DNA of 10,177 bases from JAYENY01 sp964646075. Lineage in GTDB: Bacteria > Patescibacteriota > Minisyncoccia > Minisyncoccales > PEYH01. Where the stretch lies: the NCBI GenBank assembly GCA_964646075.1, contig CAZYBZ010000020.1, forward strand, positions 1-10,177, written 5' to 3'. A program made the position numbers and the translations under genes. How positions within the stretch are numbered: position 1 is the first letter of the stretch; each line of letters begins with the position of its first letter. The notes beneath the pieces are model-generated. The model saw nothing but the letters and a program-made list of their open reading frames with translations, was not told where the DNA came from and made no database searches. Of this stretch, positions 1 to 6,608 are shown piece by piece.

Positions 1-1254
1 ATTGGTAGAGCTTTTGCGATTTTTCTAAAAAATTTTTACAAGATACAATATCCAAAAATTGTTATTGGCCGTGATATCAGAAACTCGTCTAGGGAATTAT
101 CCGACACTTTAACAGAGGCTTTAATTCAGGAAGAGAGCAATGTTGTTGATATTGGGCTCTGCTCAACTCCTCTTAATTATTTTGCCAATGATTATTTGAA
201 AGCAGATGGTTCAATTATGATTACTGCTTCTCATAATTCAAAGCAGTTTAATGGGTTAAAGCTTTTTTTGAGAGGAACTCTAGAGGCTTCGGAAGTTTCT
301 GCTATAGAGGAGATAAAAAGAATTGCTCTTGGTGATTTTAAGAGTCTAGGCAGGGGAGAGGTTGAGAAGATAGATTTATCTAATGAATATCTAAATTTTC
401 TCACAGAACAAGCCAAGGATATTGATTTTAGTGATTTTAGAATCGCTGTTAATTGCGGTAATGGTATGGTCGGCCCGTTTTTTGAAAAATTGGCAAAAAG
501 AATAGGGCTGAATTATCAAGGGCTTTTTATGGAGCCAAATGGAGATTTCCCTAATCATTCTCCTAACTCCTTGGGGGAAGAGTCGTTGATGGCCACAAGG
601 GAACTGATGAGGAAGGAGAAATTTATTTTAGGGGTTATTTTTGATGGCGACGGTGATCGTTTGCGAATACTAGATAGTAAGGGAGAGGCCTTGAGAATGG
701 AGTCTCTAATCGGTATTTTTGCTAAAGAGTTTTTGCCAAAAAGTAAAATAATTCCCTGCGACCTAAGAATAAGCAAAGGGGTGGCAGAAGAGATAACTAG
801 GCTCGGGGGTGAAATCTTAAAAACAAAGGTTGGCCGTCCTAATCTTAAAAAGATAATGAGAAAAGAGAAAGCTTTTTTTGGTGGCGAACTATCAGGACAT
901 CTATTCTGGCAAGACTTTTTTTATTCTGAAAATCCTTTACTTGCCCTGATGAGACTATTGAGTCTTTTGAAAAAAAATAGCCTTGAGGAATTAAAAAAAC
1001 CTTTTGAAAAATATTTTTCATTAGGAGAGATTAATTTTGCAAAGGTAAAAGATAAAGAGGGAAAAATAAAAGAAGTGGAAGAGAGATACTCAGATGGAAA
1101 AATTTCCTATTTAGATGGTTTAACAATAGAATATTCTGATTGGTGGTTTAATTTAAGAGCCTCCAATACGGAGGCTCTTCTTCGCTTAACTATAGAGGCT
1201 GTGACTAAAGAACTATTAGTCGAAAAAATTAAAGAATTTAAGTCTTTAATTTAG
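1..1254 (+). CDS. Phosphomannomutase/phosphoglucomutase, 5'-truncated by the window edge
   Basis: Cytoplasmic alpha-D-phosphohexomutase, which interconverts hexose 6-phosphate and 1-phosphate (mannose and/or glucose) for nucleotide-sugar synthesis. The frame is open from base 1 (first residues IGRAFAIFLKN), so the true start lies outside; a TTG at 196 is internal. Counting from the first visible codon, the phosphoserine loop TASHN is at 75-79 (catalytic Ser77, bases 229-231), the Mg-binding loop DGDGDR at 215-220, the sugar-specificity loop GGELSGH at 294-300, and the C-terminal phosphate-binding loop RASNTEALLR at 386-395. All four family domains are therefore present. The 417 visible codons suggest about 25-35 residues are missing, given a usual length near 450. 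Small variations: ASHNS instead of ASHNP, and VGRPN where many relatives have VGHS. The WWFNLRASNTE context favours PMM/PGM over GlmM. Substrate preference cannot be read from sequence. Ends in TAG, interlocked with the convergent RNase J stop. Confidence 0.93.
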   Translation: MGRAFAIFLKNFYKIQYPKIVIGRDIRNSSRELSDTLTEALIQEESNVVDIGLCSTPLNYFANDYLKADGSIMITASHNSKQFNGLKLFLRGTLEASEVSAIEEIKRIALGDFKSLGRGEVEKIDLSNEYLNFLTEQAKDIDFSDFRIAVNCGNGMVGPFFEKLAKRIGLNYQGLFMEPNGDFPNHSPNSLGEESLMATRELMRKEKFILGVIFDGDGDRLRILDSKGEALRMESLIGIFAKEFLPKSKIIPCDLRISKGVAEEITRLGGEILKTKVGRPNLKKIMRKEKAFFGGELSGHLFWQDFFYSENPLLALMRLLSLLKKNSLEELKKPFEKYFSLGEINFAKVKDKEGKIKEVEERYSDGKISYLDGLTIEYSDWWFNLRASNTEALLRLTIEAVTKELLVEKIKEFKSLI

Positions 1255-2948
1255 ACCTCTATGACAACGGGTAAAATCATTGGTCGTTTTTTTGTTTTTT
1301 GAAAGAAAAAGTCTCCAAGCTCATCTCTTAAATTATTTTTAACATATGTCCAGCTTATTGATTGACCGGAGCCGGTTGTTTTGTTGATGATAGAAATCGC
1401 TTTTTTGCGCGCCTGATTTAAGAGTCCTTTGGAGCTGTCAAGATGAACAAAGCCGCGAGAGATGATGTCAGGTGAACTTACAATTTTTCCAGTTTGGCTA
1501 TCAACCACGGCAATAATGACAAAAATGCCATCGTTAGCTAAAGCGCGACGGTCACGCAGAACGATTTCTTGAAGATTACTATCGCCCAGTCCATCAATAA
1601 AAACATAACTAGTGTCTGCTTTTTCCTTATCAATATTTGGACTATTTCCCCTCTGGAATTTGGCAATATGGCCATTATCTAAGATAAAGATATTTTTGGA
1701 TGGAAAGCCGGTTTCTTCAATGGCTTTTTTTGCTTCCTTTAAAAGATAGTGATTAGCATAGACAGGAAGAATATAGGTAGGTTCTATCTCTTTTGTTACT
1801 TTTTGAATCGCTTCTCTGTTATTATGTCCACTAACATGGATATTCATAATTTCGTTGTGGACAACATTGTGACACTGGCGATAAAGGCCGTCTTTAAGCC
1901 GTTGAATAGTTCTTTCGTTACCAGGGATAACAGAAGAGGAAAAAATAATCGTATCTTGTTTTTTAAGACGGATATGGCGATGGTTTCCGCTCGCAATTCT
2001 TGCCAGAACTGCTCGAGCCTCTCCCTGGGCGCCAGTACACAAGACAATTATTTTATTATCTGGCTCATTTTTAATATTTTTAATATCTATAAGCGTTCCT
2101 TGCCCATCTTTAATATACCCGAGTTGTTCGGCTATTTTAATGTTTGTTTTCATACTATAGCCGTCAAGGGCAACCTTTTTTCCAACTTTTTTAGCATATA
2201 GAATAATGTCGCGGGCTCTTTTAATCTGAGTTGCAAAAGTACTGATGATAACTCTTCCTGGCGCCTGATCTATAATTTTCCTGAGATTATTCCACATCTC
2301 TTTCTCAGTAGAAGGTTCTTTTTTCTTAGTGGCCCCTAGGCTCTCTATCATCAAGATAGTTGGTTTGTTTATTTTGGAAAGATGCTTATAGGAAAGAGAC
2401 CTTTCTTCTGATTCAGTGCCTAATGTCCAGTCACCCATATGAATAGCAGTTGCCACAGGACTAGAGACAACGACGCCCATAGAGTCCATAATAGAATGCT
2501 CTACTTCAAAAAATCTTAATTGAAAATCGTTAAGTTTGATTTTTTGATTAACCGATTCTATTTGAATAGTTTTTAGTCTTTGAGAAGATTTTTTTTGGTG
2601 ATCCTCCATTCTTCGCTTGAGTAGAGCAATAGTTAGTGGTAAGCCAATTACTAAAGGATAGCCTAATTTTTCTAAAAGAATAGGCGCCGCTCCGATATGG
2701 TCCAGATGTCCATGAGTGAAGACAACTGCTCTAATTTTCTTTGTTTTTTCTTTAAGATAACTGATATTAGGGACAATGTAATCAATGCCAGGCATATCTT
2801 CTTCTGGAAATTGAATGCCCATATCAACGATGATAATATCTTTGTCATATTCAAAAACAGTCATATTTCGACCAACTTCTTCTTGGCCACCAAGGGGAAT
2901 AATTTTTAGAGAATTATCTTTTTCTGATTTGCTAAATTGTTGTTTCAT
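1251..2948 (-). CDS. rnj: Ribonuclease J (metallo-beta-lactamase/beta-CASP RNase)
   Basis: RNase J has 5'-to-3' exonuclease and endonuclease activity in mRNA decay and RNA maturation, and acts in the cytoplasm as a dimer or tetramer. At 565 aa it has the family's usual length. Visible motifs: HGHLDH at 79-84, His151 in EHS and Asp173 in HMGD (metallo-beta-lactamase zinc ligands); a beta-CASP region around STFATQ (236-241), GAQGE (306-310) and SSSVIPGNE (337-345); HVSGH at 371-375; and a C-terminal domain after about 445. Oddity: the motif usually written PVHGEY reads PVYANH at 395-400. The His equivalent to B. subtilis RNase J1 H390 is therefore Tyr397, while the H368 equivalent (His375) is kept with the same 22-residue spacing. 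Starts at ATG with only an A-rich leader (AAAGAAAAAAA) as ribosome site. Downstream of tRNA-Leu on the same strand, and possibly co-transcribed with it. Confidence 0.95.
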   Translation of the reverse strand: MKQQFSKSEKDNSLKIIPLGGQEEVGRNMTVFEYDKDIIIVDMGIQFPEEDMPGIDYIVPNISYLKEKTKKIRAVVFTHGHLDHIGAAPILLEKLGYPLVIGLPLTIALLKRRMEDHQKKSSQRLKTIQIESVNQKIKLNDFQLRFFEVEHSIMDSMGVVVSSPVATAIHMGDWTLGTESEERSLSYKHLSKINKPTILMIESLGATKKKEPSTEKEMWNNLRKIIDQAPGRVIISTFATQIKRARDIILYAKKVGKKVALDGYSMKTNIKIAEQLGYIKDGQGTLIDIKNIKNEPDNKIIVLCTGAQGEARAVLARIASGNHRHIRLKKQDTIIFSSSVIPGNERTIQRLKDGLYRQCHNVVHNEIMNIHVSGHNNREAIQKVTKEIEPTYILPVYANHYLLKEAKKAIEETGFPSKNIFILDNGHIAKFQRGNSPNIDKEKADTSYVFIDGLGDSNLQEIVLRDRRALANDGIFVIIAVVDSQTGKIVSSPDIISRGFVHLDSSKGLLNQARKKAISIINKTTGSGQSISWTYVKNNLRDELGDFFFQKTKKRPMILPVVIEV

Positions 2949-3039
2949 ATTTTTTTCTTTTTACTTATTAACTTTTTATACAGAAAGGAAGGAGAGGATT
3001 TTTAATTTTCAAGAATTTAAGTGTGGGAACATAAAGATG

Positions 3040-3123
3040 TGCCCCTGGCAGGAGTTGAACCTGCACGACCTTGCGGTCCTTAGCTTCTGAGGCCAAGGTG
3101 TCTGCCAATTCCACCACAGGGGC
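3040..3123 (-). tRNA. tRNA-Leu (anticodon CAG)
   Basis: Folded by hand on the minus strand. A 7-bp acceptor stem (GCCCCTG with CAGGGGC) is followed by D stem GTG/CAC with a GG-containing loop, then anticodon stem TTGGC/GCTAA (one G-U pair) with loop CTCAGAA, giving anticodon CAG for codon CUG. A long class II variable arm GACC-GCAA-GGTC comes next, as expected for leucine tRNA. The T stem is GCAGG/CCTGC with loop TTCAACT, and the discriminator is A. Length is 84 nt. The next genomic bases are CAT, so the 3' CCA is not encoded and must be added by a tRNA nucleotidyltransferase. It lies between the PGI and RNase J genes on the same strand. Confidence 0.96.
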
Positions 3124-3138
3124 AGATTTGATTTAGCG

Positions 3139-3174
3139 AGTCTCTCAATTTTATCACTTTGGCAAAAAGAGACT
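3139..3174 (-). other. Short inverted repeat just upstream of tRNA-Leu
   Basis: AGTCTCT (3139-3145) and AGAGACT (3168-3174) are perfect 7-bp inverted arms with a 22-base spacer, flanked by a further partial match (TTTA/TAAA). They sit between the PGI stop and the 5' end of the tRNA. No U-run follows on the minus strand, so it does not look like a standard terminator. It might help processing of the tRNA 5' leader or act as a weak attenuator, or it may be chance. Confidence 0.25.
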
Positions 3175-3203
3175 AAAGCCGTGATCCAGCTGAGACAGGG
3201 GAG

Positions 3204-3800
3204 TTATAGCGCAGGGAAATTTTTTGGAGAGGAATCTTGAGGTTGTTTAAAGCGAAGAGGAGGGATATTTTTGTAGTTTTCGTTTTTGAGCCAGCCATCG
3301 GTTGTATAAAAATAACAAGCGCCTTGTCTTTCCTGGACTCCTTGATAGTCACTTTTACCATCTTTGTCAGACCAGTTAGAGGTTTTTAGAATTTTTTTAG
3401 TAGGGTTAATGATAAAATGGGCACAATGGCCACGGTAAGAGGGGACAACGCAAATGTCATCTTTTTTGGCTTTAACCGCATAGACATCTTTTACTTTTCC
3501 GCCAATATTTTTCTGGATTAAGAAGATAGCTTCTCCTTCAAGCACTTGGTATAGTTCAGCAAAGTCTTCAACATGGTCGTGACCTTTCGTTTTGTTAAAC
3601 TCTTTACCGAGCATTTTGGGTAGCACGACAGTAATATCGTAGCGGAAATTACCTTCTTCTTTTAGTCCTCTATACATATAATAGAGCCTTGTCTCTGGGT
3701 TAGCACTTTTTTGCCAATCTTTATCATAGAGAACCGCACCCATATCTTTCAACGTGCGAATGTCTGGCTTTATGTTTTCTAAATCAAAATATTTTTTCAT
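3204..3800 (-). CDS. Cupin-type glucose-6-phosphate isomerase
   Basis: Metal-dependent phosphoglucose isomerase of the cupin family (Pfam GPI, archaeal/Pyrococcus type), converting glucose 6-phosphate to fructose 6-phosphate in the cytoplasm. The 198-aa length fits this single-domain family and not the ~450-550 aa conventional PGI. First cupin motif: TKGHDHVEDFAELYQVLEGE, with putative metal ligands His74, His76 and Glu82. The second motif VPSYRGH supplies His125, aligning with His136 of the P. furiosus enzyme. The spacing His76-Glu82 is one residue shorter than in P. furiosus. The ATG start lies 9 bases after the stop of the upstream solute-binding protein gene, implying co-transcription and perhaps translational coupling; no good Shine-Dalgarno site is visible. 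With PMM/PGM nearby it links central sugar phosphates to nucleotide-sugar synthesis. Family assignment is strong; substrate assignment is by family. Confidence 0.9.
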   Translation of the reverse strand: MKKYFDLENIKPDIRTLKDMGAVLYDKDWQKSANPETRLYYMYRGLKEEGNFRYDITVVLPKMLGKEFNKTKGHDHVEDFAELYQVLEGEAIFLIQKNIGGKVKDVYAVKAKKDDICVVPSYRGHCAHFIINPTKKILKTSNWSDKDGKSDYQGVQERQGACYFYTTDGWLKNENYKNIPPLRFKQPQDSSPKNFPAL

Positions 3801-3809
3801 TATTTTAAC

Positions 3810-5780
3810 TTATTCCCAGATACGCTTGGTTCCAATATGCCAATTTTGGATTCCAGCGAATCTCTGAGAAGGATCGGCGATAAGACCGGGGGTGATGCCC
3901 CTAACCTGATTAGAAACAAGATAGATGAAATTAGGATTATATAGGAAGATGGCCGGCACATCTCTCAAGAGGTATTCTTGGGCTGTTTCAAATTTTTGAT
4001 TTCTAGCTTTAATATCTTGCTCAATCATGGCTTGCTCTAATAATCTATCCACTTTTTTGTTTCTGTAATTTGCCAAATTTAGCCCAGGATGACTTCTTTG
4101 AGTAGAGTGCCAAAAAGGAAAAGGGTCAGGCAAGATACCTAAGACTTGACCAAAGAGAAGGGCTTGATATTGTCTTTCCTTGATTGTCTCTTTCTTAATC
4201 TCTGAGATAGGGAGGGACTCAACTCTTGATTGAATTCCGGCGGTCGCCCATTGTTCTTTCAAAATCTCGGCCGTTTTTTTTAACATTGGGTCTTCGGGGG
4301 TGGTAATAGTTATCTCAAGAGGAATGGTTTTAGAAGGAGAAATAATACAGACTTGGTTAAGTTTTTTTCTGGTACTTGGACCAACTCTTCCGTTACCTCT
4401 TCTGAGCCCAGCGGGTCTTAAAATTTCGTTATAGTATTTTTCTTGAAATCTTATGACCGCTGCTTTAGTTTTAGAACCAAAGAAGCCGGTGATTTCTCTC
4501 TCAGGGTAGATATTTTCAATTCCAGCCAAGCACTCTTGTAGATGTCGAACAATCCAACCTCTTGAACCATAAGAAAGAGTGTCGGTAAAATTCATTGTTT
4601 CTGCTTCTTCAACCCTAACGAACCATTGACCTTTTTTAACAAGACCTGCCTGCTTAAAGAGTTCAGCTCCTTTTTCAGGGTCATAAGCGACTGAAAATGT
4701 TGGGTCAGCAAATTGATAGATATTCGGGAGGAAGGGAGAGGAGATAAGAGTTCCTTGACTGCCAAGAACTCGTTTTTTTATATCTTCTCTGTTTGTAATG
4801 TGATGAATCCCTAATCTTATCTTTTCGTTTTTTAAAAATTCATTTTTTCTACTATTAAAGAAAAGGGCAAAATATCTAGGGATAGTAAAAGAGTAGCTAT
4901 TGAAATTATAAACAATCTCGTGATGCTCCTTTGAAAGAGGAGTCAAAGGTTTGGGCGGAACAAAGGAGTTAACAATATTGTTTCGAGCGGCTCGCAGAAG
5001 AGCCTCTTTGTTTTCAAAGAAAAGCATAGAAACCTTTTCAATATAAGGAAGCTGATTGTGATAATCAGGGAATTTCTCTAAAGTAATGGCCGTGATTCGT
5101 CCAGCTGGGCTTTGAGAGATATCTTTAAAGCGGAAAGGACCAGAGCCGATGGGTTGAAAATTATACGGAGAGAGAGGAAAATTCTCAGCAGAAATGTCTT
5201 GCCAAATATGCGAAGGTAAGATTTTTAAGGTTAGAGTTTCTAAAAACGCGGGATAAGGATCTTTTAGGGTGAGAGTAATGTGGTGTTCAGAGATTTTTTT
5301 TGCTTCTACTTCTAACCATCTTGCACGGATAGGGCTTTTAAAATTAGGATTCTGGATAGTTCTAATAGTAAAAATAACATCTTCGGCCGTAAGGGGTTCT
5401 CCATCATGGAAAACCACTGTTTCTTTTAAGAAAAGGTGGTAAACTCGGCCATTTTCCTCGATAAAAAATTCCTGGACTATATCGGGAACTATTTCTCCAG
5501 AATCGTTATACTGAAAGAGGCCAGAGAAAATAAGATTAACCAAATCTCTGTCAGGGTCGTTAGAAGAAGCGTAGACCGGATTAATAAATCGTGGCTGACC
5601 AACAATACCTTCTCGTAAAATTCCTCCAGTAGCCGGGACAACGACAGTATTTTGATAGTAGAAAGAAGAAAGCAAGACAATAATTGAGACAATAAAAGCG
5701 ATAGAAAAAAGAGAGAGCAACCATTTCTCTGTTTTACTAATAATTTTTGGCAAATATTTTAATCTCCTGAGCTCGGCCAA
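3810..5780 (-). CDS. Signal-anchored family 5 (Dpp/Opp-like) solute-binding protein with nested PG-binding-like domain
   Basis: Resembles extracellular solute-binding proteins of peptide ABC transporters (SBP_bac_5). Residues 20-42 form a hydrophobic N-terminal anchor with no lipobox Cys, so the protein is probably tethered by an uncleaved signal segment outside the membrane. SBP core: about 55-395 (REGIVGQPRFINPVY, then VVFHDGEPLTAEDVIFTIR at 122-140) and 485-650. Between the halves, about 399-478, lies a peptidoglycan-binding-1-like module (GSRGWIVRHLQ, TGFFGSKTKAAVIRFQ). The only two cysteines, C417 and C478, are inside this module. Start is uncertain: this frame begins at TTG 5780, the first usual start after an in-frame TAA, but a TTG at residue 10 (5751-5753) has AGGAG 10 bases upstream. 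No permease or ATPase genes are visible nearby. It follows secG by 68 bases and precedes PGI by 9, suggesting one operon. Ligand unknown. Confidence 0.88.
   Translation of the reverse strand: MAELRRLKYLPKIISKTEKWLLSLFSIAFIVSIIVLLSSFYYQNTVVVPATGGILREGIVGQPRFINPVYASSNDPDRDLVNLIFSGLFQYNDSGEIVPDIVQEFFIEENGRVYHLFLKETVVFHDGEPLTAEDVIFTIRTIQNPNFKSPIRARWLEVEAKKISEHHITLTLKDPYPAFLETLTLKILPSHIWQDISAENFPLSPYNFQPIGSGPFRFKDISQSPAGRITAITLEKFPDYHNQLPYIEKVSMLFFENKEALLRAARNNIVNSFVPPKPLTPLSKEHHEIVYNFNSYSFTIPRYFALFFNSRKNEFLKNEKIRLGIHHITNREDIKKRVLGSQGTLISSPFLPNIYQFADPTFSVAYDPEKGAELFKQAGLVKKGQWFVRVEEAETMNFTDTLSYGSRGWIVRHLQECLAGIENIYPEREITGFFGSKTKAAVIRFQEKYYNEILRPAGLRRGNGRVGPSTRKKLNQVCIISPSKTIPLEITITTPEDPMLKKTAEILKEQWATAGIQSRVESLPISEIKKETIKERQYQALLFGQVLGILPDPFPFWHSTQRSHPGLNLANYRNKKVDRLLEQAMIEQDIKARNQKFETAQEYLLRDVPAIFLYNPNFIYLVSNQVRGITPGLIADPSQRFAGIQNWHIGTKRIWE
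4347..4586 (-). other. Nested peptidoglycan-binding-1-like domain inside the solute-binding protein
   Basis: Residues about 399-478 of the solute-binding protein. The pattern is G-S-R-G-x(2)-V-x(2)-LQ-x(2)-L, then TGFFG-x(2)-T-x-AAV-x(2)-FQ, then RVGPSTRKKLN, as in PG_binding_1 (PF01471-like) modules. It replaces the short surface hairpin that normally joins the 'KQAG..' helix to the 'PLEITITT' strand of SBP_bac_5 proteins. The flanking sequences continue the SBP fold in frame, so this looks like a domain insertion and not a fusion at a terminus. Confidence 0.75.
5764..5768 (-). promoter_or_regulatory. Possible ribosome binding site deciding the solute-binding protein start
   Basis: AGGAG on the minus strand, 10 bases before TTG at 5751-5753 (codon 10 of the longer frame). 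It is the best Shine-Dalgarno match near any start in the window. If used, the protein has 647 aa, not 656, and still keeps its whole membrane anchor. It also encodes part of Leu-Arg-Arg in the longer frame, so it may be a coincidence. Confidence 0.35.
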
Positions 5781-5848
5781 TGATTTCTTTTTCAGTATTT
5801 TTTTAAGAATAAATTTGTCTTATTAAGTGTTAAAGAAATAAAAGGTTG

Positions 5849-6067
5849 TTAAGCTAGGAGATTTAAGACAGATAAGAGAATAAAGAGAGCCCCTAAGGTA
5901 ACGGTTGCTTGAAAGATTTTTTTCTGGATTCCTCGTCGGGAACCATGGAAAGTCCCACTTTCCTGACCAAAAGCTGAACCCATTGCCGAGCCTCCTTGCT
6001 GGAGGAGAATTCCAGTAATCAAGAGAATAGAAACTATAATTTGAAGAATTCCAAGGAGATTAATCAT
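5849..6067 (-). CDS. secG: SecG, protein-export membrane subunit
   Basis: SecG is the small accessory subunit of the SecYEG translocon and assists SecA-driven export. From ATG 6067 the product is 72 aa, normal for the family. It has two membrane helices (about 4-24 and 51-70) joined by the diagnostic loop LLQQGGSAMGSAFG at 21-34 and a conserved SRRG near 43-46. A longer frame starts at TTG 6100 (83 aa), but its extra residues are polar and the family starts right at the first helix, so I chose ATG 6067. That ATG overlaps the end of the upstream membrane-protein gene by 8 bases (ATGATTAA), which suggests translational coupling. It is followed by the solute-binding protein gene, an exported protein that would depend on Sec. 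Confidence 0.92.
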   Translation of the reverse strand: MINLLGILQIIVSILLITGILLQQGGSAMGSAFGQESGTFHGSRRGIQKKIFQATVTLGALFILLSVLNLLA

Positions 6068-6437
6068 AACATCTTTGTTTTGACCAAGAGCGTTTAGCAA
6101 TTAGATAAAAGAAAAAATTTACTGCCCAAATAATTGTGGTGGCACCCAGTAGGGCGGGGATAGTTGAAATCTTAAGATAACTAGGGAAAAGGACAGAGGC
6201 AGTAAACCAAACTATAACAATATTTATTACTACCCCAATGAGCCCAAAAGTCAAGAGGCGGATAGGAAAAAGAAAAAAATTAATAATTGGTTTTATGAAA
6301 TAATTTATTATTCCCATCGTTAAACCAATTAATAAAAGAATTTTGCGTGGGCCAACAAAAATTATTCCGGGGATGATTTCGGCTGCCAAGAAGACCCCAA
6401 GTACTCCTGCTAAAACCTGAAATAAAAAGACTTTCAT
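6060..6437 (-). CDS. YvlD/phage-holin-4-like four-helix membrane protein
   Basis: A 125-aa membrane protein matching the pattern of the Phage_holin_4_2/YvlD family (formerly DUF360). Four hydrophobic segments lie at about 4-24, 31-50, 58-82 and 92-114. Family hallmarks: a Pro-Gly after helix 1 (IIPGI), NYFIKPIINFFLFPIRLLT at 45-63 with conserved Pro residues, FGLIGVVIN, and a final aromatic helix. Despite the name, members are widespread chromosomal genes of unknown function, and nothing here indicates a phage. The ATG start has no Shine-Dalgarno site but sits about 25 bases downstream of a plausible promoter. It heads the minus-strand block, and its last codons overlap the secG start by 8 bases. 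Confidence 0.82.
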   Translation of the reverse strand: MKVFLFQVLAGVLGVFLAAEIIPGIIFVGPRKILLLIGLTMGIINYFIKPIINFFLFPIRLLTFGLIGVVINIVIVWFTASVLFPSYLKISTIPALLGATTIIWAVNFFFYLIAKRSWSKQRCYD

Positions 6438-6469
6438 TACTTTAATAAAAAAATATTTTAGCTTTTCTT

Positions 6470-6498
6470 ATAATAAAACAGAAAAAAGAAAGATGCAA
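6470..6498 (-). promoter_or_regulatory. Putative sigma-70-type promoter for the holin-like/secG block
   Basis: Minus strand TTGCAT (6493-6498), a 17-base spacer, then TATTAT (6470-6475). The -10 box matches 5 of 6 consensus bases, the -35 box only 3 of 6. The predicted transcript would start about 25 bases before the ATG at 6437. The divergent groES promoter's -35 box is 24 bases away. Confidence 0.4.
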
Positions 6499-6522
6499 GC
6501 TAAAAACAGAAAATACCAGTCC

Positions 6523-6551
6523 TTGACAAAAATAAAAGTTTAGTTTAATAT
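6523..6551 (+). promoter_or_regulatory. Putative sigma-70-type groES-groEL promoter
   Basis: A perfect -35 box TTGACA (6523-6528), a 17-base spacer, then TAATAT (6546-6551, 4 of 6). The transcript would start near 6558, leaving a leader of about 50 bases before the groES ATG. The usual HrcA target (CIRCE: TTAGCACTC, 9-base gap, GAGTGCTAA) is absent. Confidence 0.6.
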
Positions 6552-6557
6552 ATTAAA
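6544..6557. promoter_or_regulatory. 14-bp perfect palindrome over the groES -10 box
   Basis: TTTAATATATTAAA reads the same on both strands and covers the -10 box and the probable transcription start. This would suit an operator for a dimeric repressor of the chaperonin operon. It is wholly A/T in AT-rich DNA, so chance is a real alternative. Confidence 0.3.
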
Positions 6558-6608
6558 TACAAAAAGGTCGCTCGTTATCTAAGCTAATAAAAATAAAAAT
6601 TTATTAAA

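Noticed and set aside
1749..2201. 150-codon plus-strand open frame opposite RNase J.
   Set aside because: It is antisense to a clearly conserved gene, has a low-complexity hydrophobic composition and no recognisable family.
2815..3090. Plus-strand open frame running across the RNase J start and into the tRNA.
   Set aside because: It overlaps the antisense of a real CDS and a tRNA gene, and its translation resembles nothing.
6060..6437. Holin-like gene as evidence for a prophage or lysis cassette.
   Set aside because: The YvlD/holin-4 family is common in bacterial chromosomes, and no phage gene, endolysin or integrase is present.
6585..6606. TAATAAA/TTTATTA inverted repeat just before the groES start.
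   Set aside because: Only A/T bases in a very AT-rich leader; the stem would be weak and is likely chance.
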